DNA of 64,000 nt. Origin: Haliotis asinina. Taxonomy: Eukaryota > Mollusca > Gastropoda > Lepetellida > Haliotidae. The notes beneath the pieces are model-generated. The model did not search any database. It had not been told where the DNA came from and saw only the letters and a program-made list of their open reading frames with translations. Location of the stretch: assembly GCF_037392515.1 (NCBI RefSeq), contig NC_090283.1, positions 24,740,249-24,804,248 on the forward strand, given 5' to 3'. Made by a program: the position numbers and the translations under genes. Shown piece by piece: positions 11,641 to 21,486 of this stretch (positions are counted from its first letter, which is position 1; each line of letters opens with the position of its first letter).

Positions 11641-11866
11641 TGAAGGTCCAGGTTAGAACTGGTTTTCAGCAACCCACGCTTGTCGTAAAAGGCGACTAAC
11701 GGGATGGGGTTCTCAGGCACGCCGACTTGGTTGACACATGTCATCGTATCTCAGTTACGTAGATCGATGCTCATGCTGTTGATCACTGGATTGTATGGCA
11801 TATACTCGATTGTTTTACAGATCGCGGTCTTTGAGATGTAATATTGCTGAGTGTGGTATCAAACAA
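11641..11866 (+). repeat. SINE-A copy
   Basis: TGAAGGTCCAGGTTAGAACT head, AAAAGGCGACTAACGGGAT, CATGCTGTTGATCACTGGAT, then a diverged tail TAATATTGCTGAGTGTGG without CTCA repeats. Confidence 0.8.
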
Positions 11867-11954
11867 ACTACCAACAATAGTTTCTATCAGTGCGACTCTT
11901 TCAGCCATGTTATGAAAGCAGCCAAAAGTGTTCACTCGCATCAGTGCGACAGTA

Positions 11955-12072
11955 TAGGGTAGTCAAGTGGTTAAAGCGTCGGCTCGTCACACCGAAGACC
12001 CGTGTTCGATTCCTCATCACGATGTGTGAAGCCCATTTCTAGGGGACCCACCGTGACGTTACCGCCCATACA
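11955..12072 (+). repeat. SINE-B head copy
   Basis: AGGGTAGTCAAGTGGTTAAA carries the A-box region and GTGTTCGATTCCTCA the B box. The stem-loop between them (GTCGGCTCGTCACACCGA) resembles a tRNA-Asp anticodon arm with loop GUC. The match ends in the GAAGCCCATTTCTAGGG body. Confidence 0.75.
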
Positions 12073-12448
12073 TCGGTATAATAATGGTCTCTGCTCTCAC
12101 TGTGTACAATTGAAAGTGCAGTTGATACGCCTGAGGCTATATCACTGATAACTTGTTCTCCTTAATTCAACACACAATCCGGAAAATCTCATCACGCGGA
12201 TTTCATAACAGCTCTTGCGTAATTCCCTAGCTCGTTATTCCACGTGAACGTGGATGTTAGTTTCAGTTTACATAATTAATTAACACAAGTGACATGACTG
12301 ATAGTGAACATGTCAGGACATATGAGGATGGGTTAATAGGTTAGGGTCAAAGTTGGCCGTGGGGTTAGGGAAGGGATGGGGATGGAGGGGGTGAGGGTTT
12401 GCACGCACATGTTGCTATCGTACCTGTGACAGCGGAATGACAATGTTA
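12073..12448. other. No gene seen
   Basis: Unique DNA with a purine-rich G-run patch at about 12,330-12,400 (GGGATGGGGATGGAGGGGG). Nothing else recognised. Confidence 0.4.
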
Positions 12449-12611
12449 TAAGAGGCGATCTGGTGATCAGGCTCGCTGATTTGTTTGACACATATTACCC
12501 TATCCCAGTTGCGTAGAACAATCCTCATGCTGTTGATCACTGGATTGTTTGGTTCAGACTCCATTATTTACGATTATTCATATGGTCTGATTATTGAGAT
12601 AGAGCGACGTT
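12449..12611 (+). repeat. SINE-A fragment, diverged
   Basis: TAAGAGGCGATCTGGTGATC, CAGGCTCGCTGATTTG, CTGTTGATCACTGGATTGTT; decayed tail GAGATAGAGCGACGTTAAAC. Confidence 0.7.
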
Positions 12612-12663
12612 AAACAAGAAACAAATACAACTGTTTGTTAACTCGAAGCCTTGTATTTTGAAG

Positions 12664-12850
12664 GAGTGAGTTTAGTTTTACGCCGTTAAACACACAAGTG
12701 CACATTACTTTGGGGGGGGGGGGTAATTTGTTGTTAAAGTCTGTTCCAACCACGATGCCATGTGTCAACAAGGGCAACGAACATGACATCCCAGTCCCGT
12801 TATACGCTTGTTATAACAAGCATGGGGTGAAGATCCGTTCTTTCCCGGAG
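12664..12850 (-). repeat. Decayed SINE-A with poly-G tract
   Basis: Starts GAGTGAGTTTAGTTTTACGC, is interrupted by a run of ten or more G near 12,712-12,722, and resumes with CCATGTGTCAACAAGG and ACAAGCATGGGGTGAAGATC. Strongly diverged. Confidence 0.55.
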
Positions 12851-13269
12851 CATTATGGGCCGTGCCACTAATTGGAGTGAAGTTCGATGACAATGACAGC
12901 ATACACCTGGCTGCACTTAGAGCGTGTGTGTGAAATATGATTCATGCTGGTAATCTATAACCCCCACGCTATGACAGTCATGTTATATTCACTAAAACAG
13001 ATCGTGTTCTAGCAAGTTCCAAAATCATTTGGATAAAAAGTCATTTATGATTACAAGAAAAATATATAAGGACGTAGGTTTACATCGTTTTTCAGTCTAT
13101 TACGGAAGACGTTATCAATGTTTTCATTAATAAGTGAGTGTGTTAAGGATTTACGTCACACCAGCAGCATTTCAAACATATAGTGACTGTATCAAGTTAT
13201 AGACATATTTATCATTATAATGAAGATGAAAATATTAATGAACAAAAAAGATTCCATCTTTGTTGATCA
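12851..13269. other. No gene seen
   Basis: AT-rich unique DNA. Confidence 0.4.
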
Positions 13270-13480
13270 ATACTATACAGGTAATTGCGCATGCGGATGG
13301 CGCAGCACAGATCTCAACCCAGTCAAGAATTCTGGGACATCATCCGGGTGGTCTCGGTGGAAAAATCACCAGCAAAAGCAACCACCAGTCCTGGCGAATT
13401 AATTGCTCTCGATCAGTGTCCCGTTACGTGTACGGCACACAGCTGGCATCTGCGAAGAAAGACGTCAACTCGGAATAGAA
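13270..13480 (+). pseudogene. Possible Tc1-type transposase C-terminal remnant
   Basis: Two overlapping frames show pieces resembling the third catalytic block of Tc1 transposases. STDLNPV is read in one frame (family consensus SPDLNPIE). EFWDIIR and SPGELIALDQ are read in the next (consensus LWD, then an LxxLxxAL helix). A frame change lies between the blocks. No terminal repeats were found. The match is short, so this is tentative; a chance resemblance is possible. Confidence 0.3.
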
Positions 13481-15334
13481 GTTCCCCGTCTTGGCTAATG
13501 CATGTACGCATACTCCTCGCGTGCTGCAGACAGCGTGAATCATAAACAGTCAGAACACGGAAGCAACTCAGTATCGGTTCATTGCCGGCTCAGTACCAAG
13601 AGACGTCTGACTGATTGAATAATCAAGGTCTGATAAGTGACCTTAACTGTCATAGCAAAGCACCTTCAATATAAGCAAGAATTACATTGTCAACTTCATG
13701 GAGAACGTATAGTATTCCTGGAACATAATAGTCCAGCCAGTGAGGGGTCAGTCTGAGATTTCACCATATGACTTACATTTACATATTATTTTGTAATGCA
13801 GTAAATACCAAGCCGCATTATTAAGCCGATTACACACTGTTCAGTTCGCAGAAATATATGTTAATGACACTGAGACATCAAAACACCAATTATAAAAAAT
13901 GACCCCTTCATACATTGTTTCGAGGTGAGTGTGATTTAGTAACTAAACACTCGATGCCATAGAAATGGTGTCCTTTTAAGGGCGAGGCCCAGTTTGTGTT
14001 GGTGTGATACTTTATGAAACGAAATACAAAACATCTAACCTGTATGAGGTTTTCATCAAGCGGACTGGAACGGACTGACTGCATCCGTCTCCTCAATGTA
14101 ACGTTTGTATATGAAATCACATGATATCCGAAATGTCACATGTATGACGATCACCTGTCTGCCCATTTTTCGTGTGAGCGCAGCGCTAAATGGTTTATTT
14201 CTGAGTCATCTAACGGCTAAACCGTATGTTTACACTGTATATGGAATATAACAATATGACAATACTTGTTTTAAACGTGTCGGTCTTAATCCGTACACGG
14301 AGTGTGTATAATATATCACACATTTAGTATTACGCTCGTGTTATACAATACCTACCCATTTTTCAAAGGTAGCTACCTCAAAGTTCTGAGTTATCTAAAA
14401 CCTACACCAAATGTTCATATCACACAGTCAGTACTATGCACGTGTTATACAATACCTACCCATCTTTCAAACGTGATTTTCTCAAGTAGGTGTATTTTCC
14501 TTCTCGTCGAGAAAGGACTCGCCATTGAATCTTAAACTGTCACTTCAGCTGGCACTTCAAAATTCACTTCGACCTTGAAACCGACCTGTCATCATGCGAG
14601 GATTGTTTCAAAATATTGCACACATTAATCCTTTACTATTCCCAGGCGTTGAACCCAAACATGTCTTAGTTCACGTAGTGACCTTTTAAAAAGGTGAAAA
14701 AAACCCAATTGGATCTCTGCAACAGTCGGATCCTGAATGGGTTGGCCGGGCTCTTTCTGGAAATTGTTTCTTCTTGGAAAAGTATTTTTGCATCCGAACA
14801 AAAAATGGCGGATATTATTCTTCTGTGGATATCGAAGACGGGCAGCTTTGTTAGGAGTCGTTTCAAAAATGTTTTACTCCTGCGAAGGTTATTCTTTAAA
14901 CCTCGCAACTGTTACGTGTATGTTCAACGCATTCCGAAGAAACGCGAGACGAGCTTTGGATTTTGGACTTTGGATTCACTTCATTATACAGCAAATCTAT
15001 GAATTTAATACTTCCGCAGTCTTGTCCGCTTGAATAAATGTCTAGCAGTGCATGTTTCACTTAAACATTAGAACAATTCATTACGGGTGAAGATAGGGAA
15101 AATACAAGCATTTTCTCTTAGCATTATAAAGAGGTACTTAGTTATCATGGCTGGTCCCGCTGTGACGAATTAAGAGAAATTGTCCCTCTCGAATAAAAGT
15201 GTCATAGATAAAGTACAATGCGACACAGTGCAACTCCATGATTAGATTGTTTGGTTTTGCCTTGCTCTTGTGACATTTGAATTTGTTATCGACGTTAGTG
15301 GTTGTTGGGGATTTGTGAAATTACTTCACGTAAA
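13481..15334. other. No gene supported
   Basis: Unique DNA. Two overlapping plus-strand frames at 14,694-15,033 (102 and 98 codons) are open, but neither shows a known domain or convincing exon junctions. Confidence 0.35.
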
Positions 15335-15548
15335 CAAGGGGCGGTGAGGTAGACTAACCACTAGCTAGTGGTTAAAGCGCACAATTCTTGTGGTATTGCT
15401 GGAATATTGCTAAGAGCGGCATAAAACTAAACTCAATCATTCACGTAAATAACGTCATATTTCCGGTAACGTTTATAACGGACCGGTGACTGAATTTAGT
15501 TTTACGCAGCACATAGCAATGTCCCAGCGGCATAAAACTAAACTCAAT
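15335..15548 (+). repeat. SINE-B fragment plus duplicated tail pieces
   Basis: CTAGCTAGTGGTTAAAGCGC is an A-box-like SINE-B head. It is joined directly to the tail TGGAATATTGCTAAGAGCGG, so the body is deleted. The stretch GCATAAAACTAAACTCAATC with its flank ATTCACGTAAATAACGT occurs twice, at about 15,419 and 15,532. It encloses a minus-strand SINE-A tail bit (TTTAGTTTTACGCAGCAC). Confidence 0.6.
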
Positions 15549-15671
15549 CATTCACGTAAATAACGTAATATTTCAAACATGTAACATCGCACCCCGCTAG
15601 ACCCCCATGTACATAACAGTCTGCACCTGGCGGACAGGTGACTGAAAGCATGCCAGTGCAATCATCACCTA

Positions 15672-15968
15672 ATTAACGGCGAGTGAGTGAATTTAGTTTT
15701 ACGCCGCACTTAGCAATATCCCAGCTACATGGCTAAGGTCTGTAAATAATCGAGTCGGGACCAGACAATCCAGTGATCAACAACATGAACATGTGTCAAC
15801 CAAGTCAAGCAACCCATGCCTGTCGTAAGGTACTACTAACGGGATCGGGTGGTTAGGCTCACTGACACACTGATCGTATCCCAATTGCTTATATCGATGT
15901 TCGTGACATGTTAATCATTAGATTGTTTGGTCCAGGCTCGATTATATAATTTACAGACTGACGCCACA
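15672..15968. repeat. Palindromic SINE-A (minus half joined to plus half)
   Basis: The left part (15,680-15,790) is a minus-strand SINE-A tail half, TTTAGTTTTACGCCGCACTT to GATCAACAACATGAACATG. The right part (15,800-15,968) is a plus-strand SINE-A, GCAACCCATGCCTGTCGTAA to GATTATATAATTTACAGACT. Joined around ACATGTGTCAACCAAGTCAA, they form a large imperfect snap-back. Confidence 0.7.
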
Positions 15969-16153
15969 GAATATTGATGATGCACTTCGGTAGTTATACT
16001 ACCTAAACTGCAAGGAAGTCGGTAATAATGACAGATACACATAGAAAAACAACAACAGAGGTACAATTGTGTTAATATGGTCTTTACTTGCCTTTGCAAA
16101 TTGTTTAAAACGCCCGTAAAATATTTATTCACGACAGAGGTGGATCACGGTGA

Positions 16154-16357
16154 ACATTAGACTAACAACTAGTCTCTGAAATGAACATATTTTACTGAAA
16201 AAACGTTCATAGTGAAAAAAATAATATAATGAAATGGAGCCCTGAGACTCTCTTCATTTTCAGAAGCTAAGGAAGTCTAGACTTGCCACGTTTGACTTAC
16301 GCTTGACTTGCGTGGGCTTTCTTGGATATATATACTTCAGGGTCTGTACGACAGACT
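16154..16357 (+). repeat. Dispersed repeat D1, copy 1
   Basis: This 200-bp block recurs in reverse orientation at 42,192-42,372 with high identity. Shared parts include GAAATGAACATATTTTACTG, GAAAAAACGTTCATAGTGAA, TGGAGCCCTGAGACT and CTTCAGGGTCTGTACGACAG. Copy 1 has an extra segment of about 20 bp (ACGTTTGACTTACGCTTG). Short inverted ends (AGACTA/TAGTCT) suggest a MITE. Unclassified. Confidence 0.7.
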
Positions 16358-17110
16358 AGGGTGAACATGCGTTTCATAGCCTCCTTCTCGCATGCACATG
16401 CGCAATGAGGCGGTCAAAAGGATGGCGACATTGATTTCGTTCTCTTCAGACCTGTCTTGAAAAGTATGTTTGTAAATATTGGCATGTTGAGTACTCCGTG
16501 GATTCGTTAGTCGCCTCGTTCAACAATTCACTGCGCGATCTTCTCAGGTGAAAAACCCATACCTGTCGCCTAAGAAACATACAACTGCGGACATAGCGGA
16601 CCGTCCAAGATGGTGATAAAAACTCCTGTCCGGTTGATTTCGTGGACTGAATACCGAGAAATGGACACGAGAGGAGATAGAATGCAGCTATATGACTTAT
16701 CCCACCGGGTACCCATCTTCTGCTGCGTGTATAGAGACAAGTTTATACAAACTCTGTTGTCTAGGGTGATACCACATGAATGACGTGCTTCGTCAGTTTC
16801 GTCCTGGAAACTCTCACGAGTCAAGCTGCCAAACATGGATACCCATCTAAAACGTCTCCGCACCGTTCATTAATTTCAACCGAGTCTGTACACGGGACCA
16901 CGCATCATCGCATAATTATTAGCTGTTTGCTTCCAGAGTGCAAATCAGCTCTCTTTACATTATGAGAGACAACAGATGTATAACATTACTACAGTAGGAG
17001 CGTCATGTCTGGTAATCAGATTCAAAACTCGTGACATCTCGTGATGTAGGTTATGTAGATAAAACGGTTGAACACGGATGTATGTGAAACCCTGTTCACC
17101 ACCACGCCCA
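16358..17110. other. 5' flank of the first C1q gene
   Basis: No TATA box or other core promoter element could be placed with confidence. Open frames on both strands at 16,570-16,965 mirror each other and have no recognisable domain. Confidence 0.35.
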
Positions 17111-17595
17111 ATGAATGTGGCAGTTCTGTTTCTTTGCCTTTTGCAGAGTAGGTCTGTGTGGGGACTTATCATGCCCACGACGAAACCGAATGCTGCCGCT
17201 GATCTCGCCAGTCTTTCAAATCTCGTCACTCAGCTTCAGCAGACTGTGACTGCTCTTCAAGCCAGCAATACCCATGCAGCTGCGGACATAACGTCACTGA
17301 AAAAACAGGTAGCATCCCTCAAGCTTGGTAGGTTAATACTTAGTTGACAGAGAGGTAGAGAGAGAGGGAGAGAGTTAGAAAGAGAGAGAGAGAGGTAGAG
17401 AGAGAGAGAGGTTAATACTTAGTTCAGAGAGGGGGGCAGCACAAAGAGACAGATACAGAGAGACCAGGAGAGAGAGATGCACCCAAAGAAGGAGGGAGAG
17501 GGGATAGAGAAACACAGAGGGACAGTGATAGAGAGACATGGAGAGAGACAGAGATACACACAGAGACACGGAGAGAGAGAAAGAAACAGAGACAG

Positions 17596-17629
<34 letters not shown>

Positions 17630-18445
17630 GTTGAGGTTGTCAGTTTAGTTTTACGCGCCACTATATTCCAGCTATGTGGCGGCAGTGTGTTAGTTTACCA
17701 ACATCTCCAAAATATGTCACAGAGCAGGCGGCCTGGCAGCTCAGGCTCGCAGATTCATGTCATCGCAACCCAGATACGTAGATGGATACTCATGCTGTTG
17801 ATCACGGGTTTATCTGGCCCAGACTCGATCATTTAGCTAGCTGGAATATTTGTGAATAAAAAGATATAGGTCGAGATTGTAGAACCGACTGTGCTCTTGG
17901 CAGTGGTTTCTTGTAGATAAGCCTTCATTACCCTCATTCAATTCAGAAGGTACTGACAACCGTTTTGGGTTATCTAAGTCCATATACATGGAAATAAAGC
18001 AAAGGAATTTCATATGTGTAGGTTACCATATATAGTCTTTGTGTTTTGTACAGCATCGAAGACCGTGTCATTTCACGTGTGGAGGCCATCAGGAGACGCT
18101 CGAACCAGCAATGCTGAATATGCTCCCCTGACATTCAACCGTATGGACATCAACGCTGGATCTGGCTACAACATAACCGCCGGCACCTTCACTGCACCAG
18201 TGTCCGGAACTTACTTGTTCTATCTGGAAGTGGACGTGTTTAAGAAGAATGCTGACATGTTCATCTTCATGAAGAAGTCGGGAGGAGTGTTCAAGTCCGC
18301 CGGGTTCCAGGAAGCGGGTGTTGCTGCTGTAGCTGTGCGCCATCTTGACAAAGGGGAGGAGGTTGGGGTGGTACCGGAGCAATCAAGTTATTACTATACT
18401 ACACCTGCTCAAATCTTCGGCGGGGTATTGTTGTCCGCGGACTGA
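17111..18445 (+). CDS. Secreted C1q-domain-containing protein, two exons
   Basis: Exon 1 is 17111-17327 and exon 2 is 18054-18445. The donor is CTTG|GTAGGT and the acceptor TTGTGTTTTGTACAG|CA. The join is phase 1 and gives 202 aa. Residues 1-18 form a signal peptide (MNVAVLFLCLLQSRSVWG). A short heptad-rich coiled coil follows (about 30-72). The C1q domain runs from VSFHV (about 77) to the C-terminal GGVLLSAD, with the family signatures AGSGYN, FTAPVSGTY and FKKNADMFIFMKK. C1q-domain proteins form trimers through the jelly-roll domain. In molluscs they act as secreted lectin-like recognition proteins of innate immunity; that role is inferred from the family. It is a tandem paralogue of the gene at 29.3 kb, sharing the LIMPxTKPN motif, the exon plan and the intron phase, but with a much shorter stem. 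The intron carries a GA-rich microsatellite and SINE pieces. ATG 17111 is chosen because it opens the signal peptide. Confidence 0.88.
17345..17632. repeat. GA/GAGAC-rich microsatellite in intron
   Basis: About 290 bp of imperfect GAGA, GACA and CACA repeats beginning just inside the first C1q gene intron. Two sub-blocks each start with the copied phrase GTTAATACTTAGTT (17,331 and 17,411), so a local duplication preceded expansion. Confidence 0.9.
17638..17852. repeat. Head-to-head SINE-A fragments in intron
   Basis: A minus-strand tail piece (TCAGTTTAGTTTTACGCGCC, GCTATGTGGCGGCAGTGTG) is followed by a plus-strand piece (GGCTCGCAGATTCATGTCAT, CATGCTGTTGATCACGGGTT). This is the same minus-then-plus arrangement as at 15.7 kb. 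Confidence 0.65.
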
Positions 18446-19704
18446 TAACTGACGTATTCACATTGTACATCAACTTGGATCATTGTATAAACTCAAATAT
18501 CCTTCACGTTGTTCACTGGTCACGAGGGGGACATGGGTCGATATACAGTCAATGTTTCTTTCTCTGGCCTGAACACCTCGGGTACAAATCTCTTTGTAAT
18601 CATCGCTAGATTTTGCAGACAACAGGAAAAAACAAATTTAGAGTTATCTCCCTGTCACCGATTTGAATGCGCAATGTGTCGGTGATTTCCATAGATCATA
18701 CGTGATTCGATGTTATTCGAGATTAATATAATTTCAACAACGAAGTACGAAATGAGTTCGGCATTCTTAGCGGGGTACATAGAAAATGTTACTCGCGTGT
18801 GAGCAGGGTACAATAGTAGTAGAAGAGTGCTCAGCCAATCGGAAAATGACACGTGTGAATCAAGTTAAATATAGTATATTTTCCTTGATGTTGTGTATCA
18901 CTTGCTTGATAACGATGTTTGCATCTACACCGAAATATCCCATCCATTTCAATAAAAAATGTCTGTCCATAAAAAGAGCGTTCCTGTACATCATACCAGC
19001 TTCTATACCATTGAAAGAAGTGAGGGATATTGGATTTACAGACTGACAAAACGCAAAAATGAAGCAAACGAGGAAACAGGTGATGAAGAAAAATTAAGGG
19101 AAAATGACAATTTATGCCATTCCTTTGTAGATGTTTCGTCTCTATGGATACATGTTACTTTTTCGCAAATACATTGGCGCTGGCAAGTGGTATGCTCGCA
19201 AAATGGAATAACCCCTACTTTTTAATGGTGCATGTGAGAGTCGAAGAAGAAAACTCTATACCAACCACAACACTCTATTGACCGTTTTGATTATAGAGAC
19301 ATATTTAGAGTGCAACATAAATTTACACGTCAAGGTGAAAAGAGTCAACTGGAAAAGACTGACAGCCAAACCATCATCCCTCCATACAGTTTAAACGTTA
19401 ACGTTAGTAAAACACGTTAGAACCTACTGAACGCAGTAAACAAAATTCTATTCAAATACAAATCCTGATTCTCTTTGATTCGCATTATACCACTATCCTG
19501 TTGAGTTGCTCCTAATTGGGACAGAGTCAGCTTAAATTCTACTGTGCAGAGGGTATTATCATTGCTATAGGATATTTATTTAGCGCACATATCCCGGTAG
19601 CTTAGTACATGCTCAAGGCGCGGGCATTTTCATTCAAAGAATGTCGATCTCAGACGGCATATCGTATTATCAATCTCAACTCCACGGGGACCATACAACT
19701 CTTG
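18446..19704. other. 3' flank of C1q gene; no further gene
   Basis: An AATAAA lies at about 18,951, over 500 bp past the stop, and could serve the C1q gene, but this is uncertain. GAGTTATCTCCCT at about 18,640 matches a motif seen in several repeats of this window. Short frames on both strands are not supported. Confidence 0.35.
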
Positions 19705-20615
19705 CAGCCACTAGGCTGTTTACTCTTTGGTGTTTACTCTTTACACACGTAGCCTTGGTGAGCTGATCAACCAGCATTCTGTAAACCACCACTGCTATGC
19801 GGATGACACACAGCCTCTGAGATCATTTTTACTTAATCAGTCCAAAACACAGATAGCTCATGTTTCAGAGTGCATTTCTGATGTGAAATCCTTGATGTCA
19901 ATCAATAAGCTAAAATTGAATGACAACAAAACTAATATCTTGCTGACCGGGTCAACCATGAATCAGGCCAAGGTTAAGGTGGACTCGATCAAGATTGGTA
20001 AAACAGTAAAAAATATTGTGGTCATCATGAACTCAAACCTCTCTATGGAGGGCCATGTAAATACCGTATGTCACATGAGAACATTGCCAACATCCGCCAC
20101 CTGTTGACATGTGATGTGTTATGCCATTTGGCCAGATCCACTATCCTCTCACGGGTAGACTACTGTAACAGTCTACTGGGTAATGTACGTCAGGATCTTG
20201 TCACTAAATTACAGCGCATTCAGAATGCAGCTGCTCGTACCATCACCAGAAGCGGGAAGCGGTCACACATCACACCAGTCCTTGTCAAACTACACTGGCT
20301 GCCGATCAAAGCAAGGATCGAATATAAGATCCTGTGCATCACATACCGCTGCATAAATGGTTCGGCTCCATCTTACCTGTCCAACCTTGTAAAAGAGTAT
20401 GTTCCATCTCGCTGTCTCGGATCAGCCAACAACTCAGTGCTCAAAATTCCCACTGCCAAACTGAAAACCTTTGGGCACAGAAGCTTCTCGTTCACATCCG
20501 CCTTTCTCTGGAATGATCTGACCGTCTTTATTAAAAACACTGAAACACTATCTACCTTCCAGTCAAAGCTGAAAACTTTCCTCTTCCAAAAATATTACCC
20601 TGATGTCTAGACTAG
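19705..20615 (+). pseudogene. CR1-like LINE, 5'-truncated, broken RT C-terminal half
   Basis: The sequence encodes the end of a non-LTR reverse transcriptase. It shows LFTLYTRSLGEL, the catalytic CYADDTQ, NKLKLNDNKTNILL, then ARSTILSRVDYCNSLLG, LQRIQNAAAR, HWLPIKARIEYKIL, and a C-terminal FLWNDL...F...LKTFLF. This order is typical of CR1/jockey-type LINEs. The first frame (to about 20,107) and second frame (from about 20,068) are different, so one frameshift or small deletion lies near 20,070. The left end shows a local duplication of TTTACTCTTT. No endonuclease or ORF1 is present. Inactive copy. Confidence 0.8.
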
Positions 20616-20970
20616 CTGTCTTATCACAAGCGCCGCGAGCAATCACTTTATTATGGCTTCCTCAATCTTACGAGGTACCTACTCACAGCTGGGTGGACTG
20701 GGACACATAGTCACAGCACTTTGTCCAAGTTTACTGCACGTTGCTGTACCCGCAACTATGTGTTTGCACGCATTCATATGACCACCATCTGGTCATATAC
20801 CAACGGATTCATGGGTTGTTATAAGTGTACAGGGTTGTGTACTGTACACTAGGGATTGTGACAACATGGAAACAGTTTGCACACAAAGCTGACTCCAAAG
20901 TCACCAGTCACAGGTGGGCTCTATCCCAACACCTCAATCTCCATGTTGCGTTTCCAGGAAATGAAATATA
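20616..20970. other. LINE 3' flank, nothing else seen
   Basis: Probably includes the 3' untranslated part of the CR1-like copy; I could not define the exact end. No CTCA tail is present, so this is not an obvious partner for the SINEs. Confidence 0.3.
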
Positions 20971-21486
20971 CATGCCAAAAATATTCGGACACTTGTAATT
21001 TCCATAGACTTACATGCTAGTTTAGTGTTGCATAAATAAATTTCATGAATTTAATTTTCATGAGATCCAAGTCAAATTTTGCACATTAGTGAGGAATCAT
21101 CTTACCTACAATCAAATATTTTCTGTATAATTTTCTATTGCTTATTTATCGAATGGCACCAATTTAATCAACATGTGTGCAGTGCCGTGAACTATTTCAA
21201 CATGGCGGCCTATGTGATTGTGCGTTGTGGAACCATATATATAATCATTTATTCCTCCATGGTGAAGAGAACAGAAAGAAAACAGTACTTATGTACTTAA
21301 GTTAGAATTTTCATACACATTTGAGCTAATCTCGCGTTTGAATTTAATCAGTCAAAGACACGAGTGACATTGAGTCACTGGAACACAGCTTTGTACATCA
21401 TGCAGATGTATTTTACACACAGAGTTGTAAACTCAGTCAGGTCCTCTTTGATTAGGGGAAAGTCGGTTGTACATGACAGCAAGCAC

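Noticed and set aside
14694-15033. Two overlapping plus-strand frames of about 100 codons
   Set aside because: Both frames and the minus strand are open over the same stretch and none resembles a known family; it looks like a chance stop-poor region.
16570-16965. Overlapping open frames just upstream of the first C1q gene
   Set aside because: Frames on opposite strands mirror each other, lack domains and have no convincing junction to the C1q exon.
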